From: DASYKT01 sp963718105
GTDB lineage: Bacteria > Acidobacteriota > Blastocatellia > Pyrinomonadales > Pyrinomonadaceae
Assembly (NCBI GenBank): GCA_963718105.1
Contig: OY970352.1
Span: 1,426,001 to 1,490,000 of the forward strand
Length of the DNA: 64,000 bases
Reading direction: 5' to 3'
The first letter of the stretch is position 1. The number at the start of each line of letters is the position of its first letter. Under the pieces are notes generated by a model, which saw only the letters and a list, made by a program, of their open reading frames with translations, made no database searches and was not told the DNA's origin. This document shows positions 25,561 through 34,587 of the stretch, one piece after another. Made by a program: the position numbers and the translations under genes.

Positions 25561-26157
25561 TCATTTTGCGATCTTGAAAGAATCGAGCGCTTTGACCATC
25601 AAGGTCTGCGCGTCCTCCATCGTCTCATCGGGCGAAGCGGTCAGCGTATAGGCTTCTTTTCCGGAAGCCAGGATACGCACGATGATGACCTTGCCTTCTT
25701 TATTTCCGCGGACTATCTCCGAGCCGGTGTAAGCGCCCAGTGTGATCGCCTTCTGCGAAAGTATGTGGAACGTGGTGACGCGTTTTAGTTCTTCGAGGAA
25801 GGATGCGGTGTATGTGTCCACGAATTCTTTTGACGTAAAAATGTCTTTTTCATAAGTGCTGTTTGAAATAAAAAAGATGCCTTCGCGCAGCACCCATTTA
25901 TAAGTGACATTGGCGTGGTCCGCCACGGAATTTAACGGAGAGGCAATTGTCGCAAACGGCTCGCGCGGCAGCTCGATGGAAAATTTCTTCGCGGGATCGG
26001 TAAAACTCTCCGCCTCCTGCAGCGCTTTTGGCAGCGCCTTTATCGAAGGCTCCGGCTCGGGTGTCGGCTTCGGTTTGGGGGCGTTAGAAGATTGGGCCGC
26101 GAGCCCGCCCGCCAGACCGAATACAATAAGAAAAAATAATGATAATTTTTGCAGCAT
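25561..26157 (-). CDS. Secreted hypothetical protein, paralogue of the 18501-19139 gene
   Basis: 198 residues from the ATG giving MLQKLSLFFLIVFGLAGGLA, a good signal peptide. The 29 residues before it in the open frame come from a palindromic repeat and are rejected. Mature protein: Pro/Lys/Glu linker (KPKPTPEPEP), then the domain shared with the 18501 gene (YKWVLREGIFFISNSTYE, SQKAITLGAYTGSEIV, ASGKEAYTLTA). Probably periplasmic. Function not recognised. Confidence 0.78.
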   Translation of the reverse strand: MLQKLSLFFLIVFGLAGGLAAQSSNAPKPKPTPEPEPSIKALPKALQEAESFTDPAKKFSIELPREPFATIASPLNSVADHANVTYKWVLREGIFFISNSTYEKDIFTSKEFVDTYTASFLEELKRVTTFHILSQKAITLGAYTGSEIVRGNKEGKVIIVRILASGKEAYTLTASPDETMEDAQTLMVKALDSFKIAK

Positions 26158-26167
26158 GACTATTGTG

Positions 26168-26275
26168 ATGAAGTCAGAACCGGGAACGCAGTGACCGGGT
26201 CTTTCTCCGGCGGGCTGGATATTTAGTTTTTTCGCTGTGCTCACTTACTCGGTCACTACGTTCCCGGTTCTGACC
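26168..26275. repeat. Palindromic repeat (GGTCAGAACC family)
   Basis: ATGAAGTCAGAACCGGGAAC at the left is mirrored by GTTCCCGGTTCTGAC at the right. It creates the false N-terminal extension of the 25561 gene. Confidence 0.75.
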
Positions 26276-26324
26276 CGTTGCTCTTTGACTTTAACCGGTA
26301 TTTTGGACAATGCCACTTTAACAT

Positions 26325-27515
26325 TTAATTGATGCGCTGGCGCAGTACGCGGGTTGCAATACAGTAGTCGATGATCTCGCGGGGTTTGGCGGGCTGCGCG
26401 CCTTTGATGACATCGCTTAGCGAGGGCCCGATCAGTTTGGCGGGTATCACGAGTTTCGGGTTGCCGTGAAGGAAGAGCGCCGTCAGCCCTTCGAGCCCGG
26501 TAAAGGTGTCGGGGATATCGTCCAGTTGGTTAAACGATAGATCGAGCGTCTGCAACCGGGTAAGGCCGCCGAGCGCGCCCGGCACGCTCGCGATCTGGTT
26601 GCCCGAAATATTAAGCATCTCCAGCCGCGCGAGGCAGCTTAATTCATCCGGCAGTTCGGTGATCTGATTGAGCGAAAGATTAAGCCGCTGCAGTTTTGGC
26701 ATCGAGCAGAGCGATACCGGGATCTTCGTTATGCGGTTAAATTCCAGGTAGAGAGTTTCCAGATTTTCCATCCGGCTGATGGCGTCGGGTATTTCCGCGA
26801 TCTCGTTGTTATAAAGATCGAGCCGCACTGCGCTGCTTAAGTTTCCGATCGTCTCGGGTATCGCGGTCAGGCGATTGTGGTGGAGATAGAGCGTCTCTAA
26901 TTTTGCAAGCTTACCGATCGCGTCGGGAATGGTTTCGATGCGGTTGCCGGAAAGAAAAAGTTTGGTCAGCTTGGCCAGATCGCCGATCGTATCCGGCAAA
27001 TGCGTGATCTGGTTGCTGTAAAGATCAAACTGCTCCAATCGTAAAAGCCCGCCGATCTCTTCGGGAAGCACGGCGATCTTATTGTGAGATAAATTTAGCG
27101 AGCGCAGACGGGAAAGTTTTCCCAGAGAAGCGGGAAGCTCGGTGAGCTGGTTGCCGGTCAACGTAAGAGTCTCTACATTGGGAAGCTGTGAGAGCGCATC
27201 TTCGTCTTCGCAAAGGCGGTTGTGCGAAATATCGAGCCACTTGAGCTGTTTCAGCCCGCGCAGCAGCGGAGAGACACCGGTCAGCCGGTTGCGGGAAAGG
27301 TCGAGCTCGCGCAATTTTGTCAGGCCGGCAAACTCGGGCGGAATTTCGGCGATCCAATTCTTATGCAGCGACAGTTGCTGCAAATGCGTCAGCTTGAAAA
27401 TCTCCGGCGGCACTTCCGTAAGCCCCAGATCAGAGAGATCGAGTTTTTTTACTTTTTTATTAGAAGCCGCTTTGATACGGTCCAGAACTTCCTGGTGACT
27501 CTCGTCAGTCATCAT
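26325..27515 (-). CDS. Leucine-rich-repeat protein
   Basis: 396 residues. About 15 typical 23-residue repeats (LxxLDLSxNxLxxLPxxIGxL, seen as LRELDLSRNRLTGVSPLLRG and RLDLYNNEIAEIPDAI) fill the protein from about residue 17 to 370. There is no signal peptide, so it is likely cytosolic. A strong AGGAGG site lies just before two consecutive ATGs; the second, at 27512, has better spacing. LRR proteins of this plain type bind other proteins; the partner is unknown. The short basic C-terminal tail ends TRVLRQRIN. Confidence 0.88.
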   Translation of the reverse strand: MMTDESHQEVLDRIKAASNKKVKKLDLSDLGLTEVPPEIFKLTHLQQLSLHKNWIAEIPPEFAGLTKLRELDLSRNRLTGVSPLLRGLKQLKWLDISHNRLCEDEDALSQLPNVETLTLTGNQLTELPASLGKLSRLRSLNLSHNKIAVLPEEIGGLLRLEQFDLYSNQITHLPDTIGDLAKLTKLFLSGNRIETIPDAIGKLAKLETLYLHHNRLTAIPETIGNLSSAVRLDLYNNEIAEIPDAISRMENLETLYLEFNRITKIPVSLCSMPKLQRLNLSLNQITELPDELSCLARLEMLNISGNQIASVPGALGGLTRLQTLDLSFNQLDDIPDTFTGLEGLTALFLHGNPKLVIPAKLIGPSLSDVIKGAQPAKPREIIDYCIATRVLRQRIN

Positions 27516-27694
27516 TCCTCCTGCGGGGAAGCAAGGTAGGACGGTTAATGTATATTACCATACATAAGTTTTTAAAAAGGGAAAGCTGAACGTGTTAAGT
27601 TTTGCCGCTGCCTGTGTGTAAAGACACACTTCTATCTCGGGCCCTCTATTTATAATGTCTGAAACCGGTCAAAACATTACTGAAGATTATTTTT

Positions 27695-27812
27695 GTCAGT
27701 AGCGCCTGTGTCAGCCGGTGCGTTTTTTCTTGTCAGAACCTCGAACTGGCAGGGAAGCGAGCGTAGGCTGGTAACGAGGTCAGAACCCGAAGCGGTAGCG
27801 AGGGGTTTCAGT
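27695..27812. repeat. Half copies of two palindromic repeats
   Basis: A single arm of the GTCAGTAGCG family (about 27695-27733) and a single arm of the GGTCAGAACC family (about 27776-27812, CAGAACCCGAAGCGGTAGCG). The rest of 27516-27886 shows nothing clear. Confidence 0.55.
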
Positions 27813-27886
27813 TTCTTTTTGATCATGAAATCAGAAACTTTGAGGCGGTGGGCGATCCGCGTAATTCGTGATTAAATATCCCCCGT

Positions 27887-28345
27887 ATGAAGTGGTCGAA
27901 ATTTAAGGCCCGGATCGTGATCTCAGCGGGGTGCGCGCTGGTGTTTATTGTTGTCTACGTTTTTATCGCGGTAACGATTTCGAGGCTGCTGCCAAACACT
28001 TTTATGACGCGCGATATCGATCTTGGTTGGGTCATTCTGCCGCCGTTAATTTCCGCTCCGGTATTGGGTCCGATGATGCTTTCCATCTGGCTGAACCTTG
28101 ACCTGCACGGAGATTTTTCTATGATGGCGTTTCTTTTAATAAAGGCGCGCTTCCCGAACCGCCCCCGCCACCGGAATTTTAGTAAGTGTAGGGGCGGCAC
28201 CCTTACCCGCATGGCCGAGGGTTTAAAGCTCCCCTCCTTACGAAGGAGGGGTGGCATCGCTTTGCGATGCCGGGGTGGTTCTCTTCTTCTGATCGCCTCG
28301 CCGATCAGCCGTTGCCCTTTTATTCGCCGAAGGCGAAATATCTAA
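27887..28345 (+). CDS. Short membrane protein with repeat-derived C-terminus
   Basis: 152 residues. The first 90 hold two membrane helices (CALVFIVVYVFIAVTISRLL and LGWVILPPLISAPVLGPMML) and look genuine. From about residue 98 the translation is basic and low-quality (TLTRMAEGLKLPSLRRRGGI). It is encoded by a hairpin repeat (CTCCTTACGAAGGAGG plus GGCATCGCTTTGCGATGCC) that also occurs near 32855. The original gene was probably cut off by the repeat and reads into it. Function unknown. Confidence 0.5.
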   Translation: MKWSKFKARIVISAGCALVFIVVYVFIAVTISRLLPNTFMTRDIDLGWVILPPLISAPVLGPMMLSIWLNLDLHGDFSMMAFLLIKARFPNRPRHRNFSKCRGGTLTRMAEGLKLPSLRRRGGIALRCRGGSLLLIASPISRCPFIRRRRNI

Positions 28346-28470
28346 TAGCGTAGGGTGAAACCTACGTCTCGGTGAATTACATTCCTGATGTCGCACCATT
28401 CGTCCGGCTTCGGGGACGGTTTTTGTTATCACGACTACGCCGGGTTTCACCCGACGCTATCAAATTCGTC
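28225..28470. repeat. Cluster of short hairpin repeats
   Basis: Contains CTCCTTACGAAGGAGG, CATCGCTTTGCGATG, TTCGCCGAAGGCGAA, and the pair TAGCGTAGGGTGAAACCTAC / GGGTTTCACCCGACGCTAT. The first part overlaps the 3' end of the 27887 gene. A close copy of the first two hairpins is at 32855-32912. Confidence 0.6.
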
Positions 28471-28491
28471 ACCTGGGGTGACTGTAACAAT

Positions 28492-29688
28492 CTAACTATT
28501 ACTTGGATTTAGTCCGTCTGGAAACATGTCGGGAAACTCCTGTTTAACTAAATGTAATGCTAAACACTTACAAAGTGGAAGCCAATTCCTAACTGTATAT
28601 AAACGAGTAATATCATCTGCCAATGGCTCCTCATCAGAATCCTCAATAAAAGCGTGAGCAATTGCATTGCGAATGTTATAGAGAATTTTATCTTTGCCAA
28701 CCAGATTTTCAAATGGTTGTCCGATTGCTTCAGGAAGAAAGATTTGCGAAAGCGCAAGCGGGCTCCATGCCTTGTGAATATATAAATTATTTAGCCATTT
28801 GATTTGATCAACTGGTCTAACTGGTAATATTTCTGAAACAGATTGTTCCTCAAAAATTTCTTGTTTTTCACGTTTTTTTCGCTCACGTTCAGCTTTACGT
28901 GTTCTTCTAACACGATCTCTATTGACTCTTTCGATAATTTTATAGAAGCATAAAAATTGATAATTAACGCTATTGCAATTTAACGCTTCTTTATAAAGAT
29001 CACTATATACATTAAAGGAATCTTCAACGTTAGTATCGACTAGTGTTGAAATAGATTTTTCTATAAAGGGAATAGTGAGGTCGCTGATTGTATTATTAGA
29101 AGAAAGTTCTGTCGCACTTGTCTGAAAAATATTCATCGGAATGTCTAATGTTATTGCCAGTCTGCCAAGAAGCGGATTAAGTCCAACCAAGGCTTTGTAA
29201 ATAGCGTCTTTGAAGTTATCTGCATCTAATTCTTCAATTTCAATGCTACTTAAGTATCCCTCCTTATTAACGTACCCTTTGTAAATTAGCTGTTGCCCTT
29301 CTTCAATTTCATTCAAAAATTCTATTTGATTGGGTTTCCTATCAATAAAGAAATGAGAATTACCAGCGGAATTGTCTAAATCGAAAACAAGGTGATTCTC
29401 TTCTAAAGGCGAAAACATTGGCCGACTCAATACGAACCTAACTCGATATTTTCCGGGAGCGCCTTCTGGAAGTGTTTTATTCATAGGATTATTCATTTCT
29501 GAGGAACGTCTTTGATAGCCAAAAAGCAAACCAATCCCTGGCAGTCCCAATATGCCCGACATAGAACTATTTTGTCTTTTTGGAGTAGGTTCTATTTCAT
29601 TGTAATCGCGGCCTGTAGCGCCGTGGCATTTTTTATATTTTCTACCACTTTTGCAATTACATGATTCATTTGGTTTTTGCCGGCTCAT
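28492..29688 (-). CDS. SEC-C zinc-motif protein, AT-rich
   Basis: 398 residues from ATG 29688. The N-terminus has a SEC-C metal-binding motif, CNCKSGRKYKKCHG (C-x-C-x8-C-H), as at the end of SecA. The rest is a large alpha/beta region with a strongly basic stretch (RTRKAERERKKREKQEIFEE). It then runs on to YNIRNAIAHAFIEDSDEE, a HEPN/RiboL-like R-N-x-x-A-H motif. The gene is visibly richer in A+T than its neighbours and uses AT-ending codons, a sign of recent transfer. R-N-x-x-x-H is also an RNase motif in defence and toxin proteins, so a stress or defence role is possible; this is inference. Confidence 0.65.
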   Translation of the reverse strand: MSRQKPNESCNCKSGRKYKKCHGATGRDYNEIEPTPKRQNSSMSGILGLPGIGLLFGYQRRSSEMNNPMNKTLPEGAPGKYRVRFVLSRPMFSPLEENHLVFDLDNSAGNSHFFIDRKPNQIEFLNEIEEGQQLIYKGYVNKEGYLSSIEIEELDADNFKDAIYKALVGLNPLLGRLAITLDIPMNIFQTSATELSSNNTISDLTIPFIEKSISTLVDTNVEDSFNVYSDLYKEALNCNSVNYQFLCFYKIIERVNRDRVRRTRKAERERKKREKQEIFEEQSVSEILPVRPVDQIKWLNNLYIHKAWSPLALSQIFLPEAIGQPFENLVGKDKILYNIRNAIAHAFIEDSDEEPLADDITRLYTVRNWLPLCKCLALHLVKQEFPDMFPDGLNPSNS

Positions 29689-29953
29689 TTGATAAATCAC
29701 ATTTTAATACAAAAAATAAATGATACTTCTGAAATAATCCCTCACCTTATCCCAATTTCCCGGCAAACCGCTCAATTAAATCACTGCTTCGCTGGTATAC
29801 TTTTCGCGATTATCGTCGCCTGATTTCTCCGAAAATCCGGCGGCAAGCGTTCTTTTACAAACTTTCGAGCGATTTGGGAAGATCGCTAAATTTCTGTTCC
29901 ACTTTTGTTCCGGTGTTCCGTTTGCGCACACCTGGAACATGGAACACTTCGGA

Positions 29954-30787
29954 TCAATTGAGCGCCTTGTTCCACTTGCCGACCACTTCATTTATCAGCG
30001 CGGCCACTTTGTCGCAGACCTTTTTGTAATAGAGGTCGGCTTTTGCTTTATCAAAGACGGGGTAGCCCTGATTTTTTTGATAGAGCCCGATGGACGATGG
30101 GAAGGGCACGGCGGTCCAGGTACTAGGCGCGGGGTAGGCGGTGGTCATATCGGCGCCGGCGTATTTTTCCGGGTGCACCAGCGCGGGGTCGATGGCCTGG
30201 ATAAAAGCGGTTTCGTTATTGCCGGCGTGGCCGCCGTCTTCGCCAAACACTTCCTTGGTTTCGTCCGAGGCAAACGACCACCAGTTGATGACCAGCGTGC
30301 GCACTTTTTGCTCCGCCGAAACTTCGGCCGCGACGGAATTCAGCACCGCGGTTTGCCCGCCGCCGTGGCCGTTTAAGATGATGATATTTTTGAACCCGTT
30401 TTTCGCCAGCCCTTCGAGGATCTGTTTGACGAACGGGCGGTAGGCGGCTTCGGTGATCTGAAAAGCGCCGGGATAATCGGCCATCGATCCGGTGATGCCG
30501 TAGGGCAGCGCGGGCGCGATCATCGCATTGGTTCGCTGCGCAATGGTGCGCGCCATCGCCAGCGGCGCGGTAATGTCGGCGCCGTTATTTATCACGCCGT
30601 GCGGCTCCAGCGTGCCCGTCGGCAGCAGCACAGTCTTTATTTTCCCGGACACTTGCTCTTTGAACTCCATCCAGTTGATGCGCTCCATCTCGCGGGTGGA
30701 AACGGTGTCTTGCGGCTTTGTATTTTGCGCGAAAGCGCCCGTGCAAAAAATAAGCGTGATGAGAATAAGCGCGGCGGTTCGATTCAT
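29954..30787 (-). CDS. Exported creatininase-family amidohydrolase
   Basis: 277 residues with signal peptide (1-20, ending GAFAQ). Metal-site residues of the creatininase fold are present: LPTGTLEPHGVINNGAD (Glu, His, Asp), NIIILNGHGGG (His) and AGNNETAF (Glu). Cytosolic relatives open creatinine or act in cofactor maturation; an exported version is less common, and the substrate here is unknown. Monocistronic between repeats. Confidence 0.87.
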   Translation of the reverse strand: MNRTAALILITLIFCTGAFAQNTKPQDTVSTREMERINWMEFKEQVSGKIKTVLLPTGTLEPHGVINNGADITAPLAMARTIAQRTNAMIAPALPYGITGSMADYPGAFQITEAAYRPFVKQILEGLAKNGFKNIIILNGHGGGQTAVLNSVAAEVSAEQKVRTLVINWWSFASDETKEVFGEDGGHAGNNETAFIQAIDPALVHPEKYAGADMTTAYPAPSTWTAVPFPSSIGLYQKNQGYPVFDKAKADLYYKKVCDKVAALINEVVGKWNKALN

Positions 30788-30841
30788 GTGGTTTCTCCGG
30801 AGAAAGTTTTTTGGAATATGTTACACCAAGTGGAAACAAAA

Positions 30842-31003
30842 ACTCCCCTCCTTACACAAGGAGGGCCGCTTTAAATTGCCACTAGCTTTAGCTAGTGGAA
30901 AAGAAAGTAAATAAAAATAGGGCTTTCGCCCAACTCTGATTCGGCTAAAGCCGTTTTACTCTTTGACAATAAAAACCACCAGCTAAAGCTAGTGGCAATT
31001 ATA
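30842..31003. repeat. Palindromic repeats (CTCCTTAC hairpin and CACTAGCTTTAGCTAGTG family)
   Basis: A hairpin arm (CTCCCCTCCTTACACAAGGA) is followed by ATTGCCACTAGCTTTAGCTA and, at the far end, AGCTAAAGCTAGTGGCAAT. Inner GGCTTTCGCC and CGGCTAAAGCCG segments also occur at 6296. Confidence 0.65.
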
Positions 31004-31175
31004 AGCCGGAGACCGGGTTTTGAAAGGGAGTCCACTCCTGCCATTTTTTGAAGTTATGGCTATCGGCATCGATGTCTTCACCGAGCGTGCCGACGGCTTC
31101 ACTAGAGGTCATCAACAGCCAGCCCGAATTTATTCGGCTTTTTAAGAGGCATAATAAATTATGCGCTCCTGCAAA

Positions 31176-32801
31176 TTACTTGCGGACGTCGATATAATAC
31201 AGATCGGTCGCAACTTGAAATTCGTCGCGGCCCAGCGATGTTTTCATTTTTTGCCATTCGGCGGTGGGTTTAATTAAAACCCAGCTAGATGGCGTTCCGA
31301 CTTTGATCGGCATGTCGAACGCCTTTTCGTCGGCCTGCCAGCGGTAGGAAACCTCGCCGTTTTCGAATTTCAGTTCCAGTACGGGCAGGGCGGCGTGGCG
31401 TAAATATTGGTCGAAGACGGGCGTCATATTCCTGCCGGTTTTTTCGTTAAAGTAGGCTGTGATGTCTTCGGTCATTATGTTGTGATACTTAAATTTGTTG
31501 TACAGCCCCTTGATCAGCGCGAACCATTTCTTGTCGTCATCTACAACGCTGCGCAAAGTGTTTAAGAAAAGTGCGCCTTTAAAATACTGGTCCTGCGGCG
31601 GGTCGCTGCCGGTGCCGCGTTCGCTTACGATCGGCAGTTTATTCTGCACTTTCGATTTGTAAGCGTTGGTGTATTTCAATCCGTCGGCCTTGCCGTAGTG
31701 GTACTCGACATAGAGGCATTCCAGATACGTCGTCCAGCCTTCGTGTATCCACATATCGGAGTTGTCGGCGGCCGACACGGCATTGCCAAACCATTCGTGC
31801 CCGCTTTCGTGGATGATGATGAAATCGAATTTAGTACTGATGCCGACGCCGGTCCAATCGCGTTCCAGATAACCGTTCGCCCAGCGGTTGCCGTAGGTCA
31901 CGGCGCTCTGATGTTCCATGCCGGAATACGGAGCCTCGATCAGTTTGTAGCCGTCCTTTTTAAAAGGATACGGGCCGAAATAATGTTCGAACGCGGCAAG
32001 CATTCCCGGCACCTGCGAAAATTGCCGCTTGGCTTTTTCGATATTTTCCGGCAGCACATAATAATCCAGCGCGAGGTCGCCATATTTTTCCGACCAATGT
32101 TCGTAAGCGCCGATGTTGAGCGACACGCAGTAATTATTTATCGGGTAGCTGACGTCCCAATCCCAACGCGTGTAGCCGTCGCCGAGGTCGGTCTTGCCGG
32201 CAAATTTTCCGTTCGAAATATCGCTCAGGTTGTTGGGCACGGCCACGCTGATGCGCATGTTTTCGACCTCGTCGCGCCAGTGGTCTTTATTGGGCCACCA
32301 GATGCTGGCGCCGGGGCCTTCGCAGGCGGTGTTTATCCAATCGCGCCCGGCCGGATCTTTCTTAAAAGTGATGCAGCCGAAACGGCCTGTCTCCGGCGGG
32401 ATGCCGGAATAAAAGAAATCGATGTCGTAAGTTTTTCCCGCTTTTAGCGTCTGCGGAAAATCGATAAAGACGCTGCGTTTGTCGCGTGTATATTTCAGCG
32501 CCGCCGAGTCCGCTGCGCTCATCGTGATTCTGTCTACGTTCAGGTCCTTGGAAAGATCGAGCTGGATGCGGTTGTCGTCCTTCAGCATTTTAAAGCGTAC
32601 CTGCGTCTTACCGCCCAGCCATTTTTTAACCGGGTCGACGCGAATATCCAGGTGATAATAAAGCAGATCGTTGTTGGCCCGGTACGGTCCGTACGACCCG
32701 TCAAGCGCATTTGCATCGGAGGCCGGCAGTGCCGGCGTTTGGGCAAACAGCGAAATGGGGAAGAGAAGGATCGCGGCAACAAGCAAGGTTAGTTTCGACA
32801 T
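31176..32801 (-). CDS. Exported M1-family metallopeptidase
   Basis: 541 residues. Signal peptide (1-20, ending SLFAQ). N-terminal beta domain, then the substrate-recognition motif GMEHQSAVTYG (in place of GAMEN), the zinc motif HESGHEW (around residue 328), and the third ligand Glu about 19 residues later in WIHEGWTTYLE. It is shorter than PepN and ends with a small domain, which resembles exported Acidobacteria/Bacteroidetes M1 enzymes. Probably cleaves N-terminal residues from peptides in the periplasm. Confidence 0.92.
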   Translation of the reverse strand: MSKLTLLVAAILLFPISLFAQTPALPASDANALDGSYGPYRANNDLLYYHLDIRVDPVKKWLGGKTQVRFKMLKDDNRIQLDLSKDLNVDRITMSAADSAALKYTRDKRSVFIDFPQTLKAGKTYDIDFFYSGIPPETGRFGCITFKKDPAGRDWINTACEGPGASIWWPNKDHWRDEVENMRISVAVPNNLSDISNGKFAGKTDLGDGYTRWDWDVSYPINNYCVSLNIGAYEHWSEKYGDLALDYYVLPENIEKAKRQFSQVPGMLAAFEHYFGPYPFKKDGYKLIEAPYSGMEHQSAVTYGNRWANGYLERDWTGVGISTKFDFIIIHESGHEWFGNAVSAADNSDMWIHEGWTTYLECLYVEYHYGKADGLKYTNAYKSKVQNKLPIVSERGTGSDPPQDQYFKGALFLNTLRSVVDDDKKWFALIKGLYNKFKYHNIMTEDITAYFNEKTGRNMTPVFDQYLRHAALPVLELKFENGEVSYRWQADEKAFDMPIKVGTPSSWVLIKPTAEWQKMKTSLGRDEFQVATDLYYIDVRK

Positions 32802-32854
32802 AGCTAATTTTTACCACGAAACGCGCTTTCATGTGTAATGAGGTCAGTTTTTAG

Positions 32855-33200
32855 GGCTCCCCTCCTTACCAAGGAGGGGTGGCATCGCCGAAGGCGATGA
32901 CGGGGTGGTTCTCTCTTTGCTTTGCCTTTAGTTCTTGATGCCGGAGGCATCGCGGATATTAGCCGTGGGCGAAAGCCCACGGAATCGGTCAACACATAAT
33001 GTCCGAGCCCCGAAGGGGCGAAAGATTCACCCGACGCTCCTGCCGGAACTCGGGTAAAATGTTATCGACGCATACCGTAGGCTTTCGCCTACGGCTAATA
33101 TCCCAAAGCCCTCCGGGCTTTCGTGTTGTTCTTGTTGTTTCATGGTTTGTCGCCGCAGGTGACTGATTCAATAGCGTCGGGTAACACCCGACGTAGCAAA
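32855..33200. repeat. Repeat cluster (CTCCTTACC hairpin, ATTAGCCGTGGGC family, CGGGTAACACCCG hairpin)
   Basis: CCCTCCTTACCAAGGAGGG and GGCATCGCCGAAGGCGATGA at 32855-32912, then an ATTAGCCGTGGGCGAAAGCC unit with its inverse CTTTCGCCTACGGCTAATAT (32935-33122), then CGTCGGGTAACACCCGACG (about 33175-33195). No gene was seen between 32802 and about 33348. Confidence 0.6.
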
Positions 33201-33455
33201 ACAAAATCCCACCGTCCGTGCAGCGGACGAATTCGACACCGCTATTAAATATAGCGCCTTCGGCGAATCATAATTCTGACCTTATTGCTAATCATCCAAA
33301 TCCTTAAAATCATCTCTTCCAATTCTCACAAACAATCTCCAGAATAACCTGCGAGAGGTGTCAAAGTTATCATCCCACCAAAAGACATCAATGCGCACGA
33401 GCGTGAGATCCAAAACTACAACAATCTTTTTAATCTAAAACCGGCTAATGAATGG

Positions 33456-34454
33456 TTGGAAGATGCCGGAAAGAAACCGGCGGCCAAGGCGCTCTTTGGC
33501 GACTTTTGGCTGGAAGGCGAGCTTTCCATTCTTTTTTCCGACACCGGCCGCGGCAAGAGTACGCTGGCCGTGCAGATCGCCGAAGCGTTAGCGCGCGGAG
33601 TGAGTGTAGCGCCAATGGAACCCGCTTCCGAGGCGCAGAAAGTGCTCTATCTCGATTTTGAGTTGAGCGAAAAACAGTTCGAAGCGCGTTACTCGGACGC
33701 CGGCAAGGATGGAACCCGCCGCCATTATCAGTTTTCCGATAATTTGCTGCGCGCGCAGATGGCTCCGCACGGTGACCTTCCGCCGGGTTATGAAAACATG
33801 GCGGAGTTTGTCCGGCATTCGTTCATTGAGCTGGTCAGAGAGACGGGCGCCCGGATAGTGATCGTCGATAACATCACTTTTCTTAAGGGCGCGAACGAGA
33901 ACGCCTCGGCGGCCGCTCAATTGATGAAGGCGCTGAAACACCTGAAGGAATATTACGGCCTCTCGATACTGGTGCTGGCCCACACGCCCAAGCTCCCATT
34001 TACTTCGCCGTTTTCGCTTAACGACATGCAGGGTTCGAAGATGCTCAGCAATTTCGCCGACAATGTCTTCGCCTTAGGCGCCAGCCACCAGGCCAAAGAC
34101 CTGCGCTATCTAAAACACTTGAAACCGCGCGCCACTGAGATCCTCTACGACGCGTCAAACGTCATACTCTACCGGATAAAAAAGGCGGACTCGTTTTTAC
34201 AATTTGAATTTGAAGGATACGGGAAAGAACGCGACCATCTGGTCTGGCGTTACGAACACTCCGACGGCGAGCGCGCGAAATCCATAATCGTCGCCAAGAA
34301 ACTCTATGCCGCGGGAGCAACTCAGCGAAGGGTTGCGATGATCCTCGGCGTTTCTCACACGACCGTTGGTCGTTATCTGAAGGCTTCGACTCCTGACGAT
34401 GAAAATATTCTGTCGAATGAGGATATTCAGCGGCTGCAAGAGGAGATCGTGTGA
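33456..34454 (+). CDS. RecA-like ATPase (AAA_25 type) with C-terminal HTH
   Basis: 332 residues from a TTG, but homologous-looking sequence (NNLFNLKPANEWLE) continues upstream in frame to a stop at 33345 with no ATG, GTG or TTG. An AGAGGTG site at 33354-33360 would fit an ATC start at 33369, giving 361 residues. Walker A FSDTGRGKST and Walker B RIVIVDNITFL are intact, and the core resembles RepA-like hexameric helicases. The end has a helix-turn-helix (RRVAMILGVSHTTVGRYL). It shares its fold with the C-terminal half of the 37676 protein, and both probably belong to a plasmid- or phage-derived replication module. Confidence 0.75.
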   Translation: MEDAGKKPAAKALFGDFWLEGELSILFSDTGRGKSTLAVQIAEALARGVSVAPMEPASEAQKVLYLDFELSEKQFEARYSDAGKDGTRRHYQFSDNLLRAQMAPHGDLPPGYENMAEFVRHSFIELVRETGARIVIVDNITFLKGANENASAAAQLMKALKHLKEYYGLSILVLAHTPKLPFTSPFSLNDMQGSKMLSNFADNVFALGASHQAKDLRYLKHLKPRATEILYDASNVILYRIKKADSFLQFEFEGYGKERDHLVWRYEHSDGERAKSIIVAKKLYAAGATQRRVAMILGVSHTTVGRYLKASTPDDENILSNEDIQRLQEEIV

Positions 34455-34494
34455 TCTTTGGAAGTATAAGCATTTTAGAAAGATTTCTGTTTCA

Positions 34495-34556
34495 TTTTTG
34501 TTTCAGTGTTTCAGTGTTTCAGTCTGAAACACCTGAAACACTGAAACACTGAAACA
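34495..34556. repeat. Inverted tandem repeat of GTTTCAGT
   Basis: Three to four GTTTCAGT units are followed directly by their inverse ACTGAAAC units, giving a long hairpin of about 60 bp just after the RecA-like gene. Confidence 0.65.
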
Positions 34557-34587
34557 AGATAATCTTCTTGGTGTGTTTAGTGTGATT

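Noticed and set aside
31698..32447. 249-codon plus-strand frame opposite the M1 peptidase
   Set aside because: Shadow of a conserved gene with intact zinc motif; composition of the frame is unselected.
34495..34556. GTTTCAGT inverted array considered as a CRISPR repeat or terminator
   Set aside because: Units are too short and directly adjacent, and no T run follows; treated as an inverted tandem repeat.
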